Shown here piece after piece: positions 5,829 to 9,490 of a stretch of 9,490 nt of DNA (its first letter is position 1; the number at the start of each line of letters is the position of its first letter). Under the pieces are notes generated by a model. It had not been told where the DNA came from, made no database searches, and saw only the letters and a program-made list of their open reading frames with translations. The stretch is from an uncultured Clostridiaceae bacterium (lineage in GTDB: Bacteria > Bacillota > Clostridia > TANB77 > CAG-508), in assembly GCA_905198755.1 (NCBI GenBank), contig CAJKDR010000037.1, positions 1 to 9,490 of the forward strand, in the 5' to 3' direction. Position numbers and translations under genes: made by a program.

Positions 5829-8800
5829 TTATAGGAATATCTCTACATCATAGATTTTATTATTATCTATTAATTGAATTTCTTTATTTTCTTGTTTCAT
5901 TCCATTTATATATAATTCTTGAACTTTATTTGTTTTTTTGATATTTTTTATTTTAATGTTATACACACTACTTTCATATTCATATCTTATAAAATATTCT
6001 TTCCACTCTTCTGGTACGCATGGTTTTATTGTTATTGTATTTTTTTCTTTTTTTAATCCTAGTAAATTTTCTATTCCACATCTATAATACCAACTAGATG
6101 AACCTGTATACCAACTCCAACCGCCTCGTCCGTAATAAATTCTTACTTCCATATATGTCTGCTGGTATAACATATGGTTCTATCTTATATATTTCTTGTT
6201 TTTCTTTTGTTTTTGAATGTTCTATTGGATTTATCATTGTAAAATATTTTACTGCCTTATCTTGCAAATTTAATTTTGCAAATGCTATTATTGCCCATAC
6301 TGCTGCATGTGTATATTGTCCTCCATTTTCTCTTACACCTGGTAAATATGATTTTATATATCCTGGCTCCAATTCTGTTTTTTCGAATGGCGGAGCTAAT
6401 AGTTTTATTATTCCTGTTTTGTCATCAATTAGATATTTTTCTAAATTTTCTAATGCTTTATATTTTTTATCTTCTTCTCCTGCTCCTGATATTATACTCC
6501 AACTCTGTGCTATACTATCTATTCTACATTCTTTATTTTTCGCACTTCCTAGCATATGTCCATCATCCATAAATGCTCTTTTATACCATTGTCCGTCCCA
6601 TCCTTTTGTATTTAAAGCTTTTTGTAATCTTTCCATTATGTTTTCATATGCTTTTACTAAATCTAAATCTTCTTTTTGTTTTACTATTTTAATAAATTTT
6701 TTTAGCACATCATACAAGAAAAATCCCAACCATATACTTTCTCCTTTTCCTTTGTTTCCTACTGTACTTAAACTGTCATTCCAGTCTCCGCTTCCTATTA
6801 AAGGCAATCCGTTTTTTCCAAATTTCAAGCTAACATTGATTGCTCTGATACAATGTGAATATAAACTTTCTTCTAGTTCTGTTTCTTCATGTATATCATA
6901 ATTTTCATCTTCATCTTCTTTTAGGATTCTTCCTTTTACATATGATATTTTCTCATCTAGAATCGAATTATCATTTGTGAATTCTATATAATCACATACT
7001 AAATAAACTAGCCATAGTCTGTCATCTGAGAATTTTGTCCTTATTCCTCTTTTTGTTTCCTCATGCCACCAATGTTCCACATCGCCTTCTACAAATTGAT
7101 GTTTTGCATGTTTTAATATTTGATTTTTAGTAATTTCTGTATCTAAATACTCTACCCCTATGCAATCTTGTAGTTGGTCTCTAAATCCATAGGCTCCTCC
7201 TGATTGCTGAAATCCACTTCTTGCTAATATTCTAGATGCTATTGTTTGATACATTGTCCATCCATTAAGCATTATATCTATTGATTCTATTGGTGTTTTT
7301 ACCCTTATTTTACTTAATAATCTATTCCAACTTTCTTTCGTTTTGATTAATTCTTCTTTACATTTGTTAATTTCTTTATAGTCTAAATTTATATTATTTT
7401 CATCTTCTGATGTTCCCAATATTAACGATATTTCTTTTTCTTCTAATCCTTTCAGATTCACTTTTATTTCTATTGCTGCACATGTATTATTCCACAATGA
7501 ATTTTCTTTATTTAACTTTTCTTTTTTATTTATCTGAATGCTATCATTATTTCCTGTGTATGATTCTATTTTTTCACTACTATAGATATATACAATTTCA
7601 TTTATATCTTGAGTATTTAAGTTTCTCATTACTATTAGATCCTTTTCTTTATTAAATCTTAAATCTATTTGTCCATTTGTTTTTAATTCATCTTCTCCTA
7701 ATACATCATCAATTTTATAAATAATACTTAGTTCTTTGTCTTCTGTTGTTGTATTTTTTAATTTTAATATATTAATTTTTAGATTATCTTTTTCGGGGAT
7801 ATATACTTGCAGTCTTCCTTGTATTTCATTTGTTTGTTGTTCATAGTCGGAATATCCAAACCCAAAAGTTGCAAGTAATTTTTCATCTCCAATTCTCCAA
7901 TACTTGTTTTTACTATAATCTCTTATAAATATTGATTCTGACGGCATATCTAGTAATTCATCATTTGACCATCTTGTTATTCTATTAAGCCTGCTATTTT
8001 TGCTCCACGTATATCCTCCCAAATTTTGTGTTACTATTGTTCCAATTTTTCCATTTGTTAGTACATTAGTCCATGTTGATGGAATATTTTTATTTACTAA
8101 TATAGTGTAATTTTTTCCATCACTAGAGAAACCTCCATAAGAATTTTTATATTTTAAATCCATACTTTCCAAATTATAATTATAAAATTGTGTTTCTTTT
8201 TTTAATATTTCGACTCTTCTATTCTTTTCGCTTCTAGTATTACATTTTTCCTCTATATCTGAAATTATATTTTCTAAACTTCCTAGCTTTCCATCTAATA
8301 TTACATTTGCCTTGAAATCAAATATATTCACATCTTTTACCGTTTTGGAATCAATTATAAATATTCTATTTCCTATAAGGTAACTCAATCCTAAGTCATA
8401 AATTTGTTTTTCTATTTCTTCTTTTATATATTTCTCACATATATTTGTTTCTTCATCTAATATTACTAAATCAACTGTAATATTTTTGCTTAGATAGTAT
8501 TCATACGCTTTTAATATTTCTTTTATTACATAAACATCATTTTCTCCTTGTACTTTTATTAATATTATTGGAATGTCTCCTGATATTCCATGTTTCCACA
8601 AATCTCTTTGTGGATATTCTTTTATTTGAATATCCTTTAAATATTCTTTTTTCAATTGATTAAACCCTAATACATAAGATAATATCTTTTGATATACTAC
8701 TATATCTTTTCCACTAATTCTTAAATATCTCGCTTCTTCTTCTGTCCTTATTTTTGATATTTCGAATGCTTTTTTAGTATTTTCAAAATTTTTGTATTTG

Positions 8801-9490
8801 TTTAACTTGTGAATTGTTTTTATCTTATCTTCATTTATGCTTATTATTAAATTTAATTCTACATTATCTCCTGGCATTATTTTTATTTTTCTCTTTAATG
8901 CTACTATAGGATTTGTAACTAATCCTATTTCATTACTAAACCTCTTTGATTCTTTTATCTTATTTGGTATTCCTTCATTTAATCTACCATATAATTTTTC
9001 TTTATCTATTTCAAATTCAAGTTCTCCAACTTCATTTTGTTTTGTGAATAAACCAACAGCCATATTAATTTCATCTGTATTTCCTCTTTTATTTCTTTTT
9101 ATTAATAATGTATCTTCTATCTTTTCATATTTCAAAAATAAATTATTAAATGCTTTGTGTGCTATATCTTGGTTTTGAGTTGATAATATTGGTTCAAAGA
9201 TACTAGATACTTCTATTATAGTTTCTTTATTTCCAAGATTTTTAATTTTTATGTTTCTAATTTCAACATCCGCATTTGGCGCTATGATATTTTTTATTTG
9301 AGTTTCTATATTTCCTACTTTTTTTACGATTTTATTCATATCTGGTGAAAATTCTATTTTATAATTTTCATTATTATATTCATCTTTTAATATATAATTA
9401 GACCATAATTCTTGAGTATTTAAATTTTTAAAGTATATTTGTATTCCTTGATTTGTATAATCTGTTTGCTTATACCTATTTATAAATATA
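5829..9490 (-). CDS. NdvB-like GH94 protein, C-terminal part, with a +1 frameshift; 5' end beyond the window
   Basis: About 1,219 residues are visible. The frame is open to the right edge, so the ATG at 9339 is internal: codons upstream encode IQIYFKN and TQELWSNY, as in NdvB-type proteins. The order is the end of a first GH94/GT36-type beta-sandwich with VTNPIVAL near 8910; a linker with LWKHGISGDIPI near 8590; a second sandwich with YGGFSSDGKNYT near 8115 and GGYTWSKNSRLNRITRWSND near 7995; and the alpha/alpha-barrel catalytic domain. The barrel has SGGAYGFRDQLQD (about 7165-7206), VEGDVEHWWHEE (about 7050-7095), GSGDWNDS with the expected general-acid Asp at 6784-6786, and VRENGGQYTHAAVWA (about 6290-6340). 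Skipping base 6132 restores GRGGWSWYTG and a 100-residue tail. Without the skip the protein ends at 6094 and lacks that motif. NdvB proteins (about 2,800 residues) make cyclic beta-1,2-glucan, their GH94 part using phosphorolysis. A 1,2-beta-oligoglucan phosphorylase is the alternative. Confidence 0.82.
6129..6138 (-). other. +1 frameshift site TTA-TTA-CGG-A in the GH94 gene
   Basis: On the minus strand the frame reads TTA TTA (6138-6133), CGG (6132-6130), and ends at TAG (6096-6094). Skipping the C at 6132 gives GGA CGA GGC GGT TGG (Gly-Arg-Gly-Gly-Trp), the start of the conserved GRGGWSWYTG motif. ADIY upstream is then six residues from the motif, the spacing usual in GH94. The break therefore falls exactly at the start of the motif, with one extra base and no homopolymer. 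Confidence 0.78.

Noticed and set aside
6098..6901. Plus-strand open frame of 267 codons opposite the GH94 catalytic domain.
   Set aside because: The minus strand encodes highly conserved GH94 motifs over the same bases, and the plus-strand product resembles no protein family.
9337..9339. ATG at 9339 as the start of the GH94 gene.
   Set aside because: The same frame stays open for 50 further codons to the window edge with family-like sequence, and no ribosome binding site precedes the ATG.

Overview
The window is strongly AT-rich bacterial chromosome with AGGAGG-type ribosome binding sites, A/T-rich codons and a Firmicutes gene set (CwlD-type amidase, WalR/WalK two-component system). The best guess is an uncultured or anaerobic Clostridia-like organism. 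All genes are on the minus strand except one small plus-strand gene. No tRNA, rRNA, CRISPR array, insertion sequence or phage gene was seen.

Layout from left to right: a weak terminator; a CwlD-type N-acetylmuramoyl-L-alanine amidase (107-818, minus) whose reading frame shifts by +1; a divergent plus-strand two-TM DUF3592-like protein (938-1342) with a consensus promoter; a shared inverted-repeat terminator; a degenerate-receiver/GGDEF protein (1381-2310, minus); a membrane-anchored protein with three Ig-like repeats (2340-3272, minus) that has its own extended -10 promoter; a WalK-like histidine kinase (3366-4766, minus); a 216-bp hairpin-rich leader; a WalR-like response regulator (4983-5717, minus); a 111-bp control region with a promoter and a WalR-box match; and the C-terminal 1,219 residues of an NdvB-like GH94 protein (5829 to beyond 9490, minus), also with a +1 frame break.

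Functionally this is a cell-envelope locus. WalRK normally controls peptidoglycan hydrolases in Firmicutes, CwlD trims peptidoglycan side chains (in spore formers, for the cortex), and the NdvB-like protein builds or phosphorolyses beta-1,2-glucan. The Ig-repeat and GGDEF genes sit downstream of walK, where Bacilli carry walH and walI.

The most interesting observation is that the two broken genes break in the same way. Each needs exactly one nucleotide skipped, each break falls on an in-frame CGG codon followed by A (AAT-CGG-A and TTA-CGG-A), and each resumes on GGA at a conserved glycine. By eye, CGG is used in frame nowhere else in the roughly 2,900 codons here, although the trinucleotide occurs out of frame about 13 times inside the minus-strand genes. 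This fits programmed +1 frameshifting, or CGGA quadruplet decoding, at an unassigned CGG codon better than two unrelated errors or decaying genes. It remains an inference until raw reads, homologues and the tRNA set are checked.
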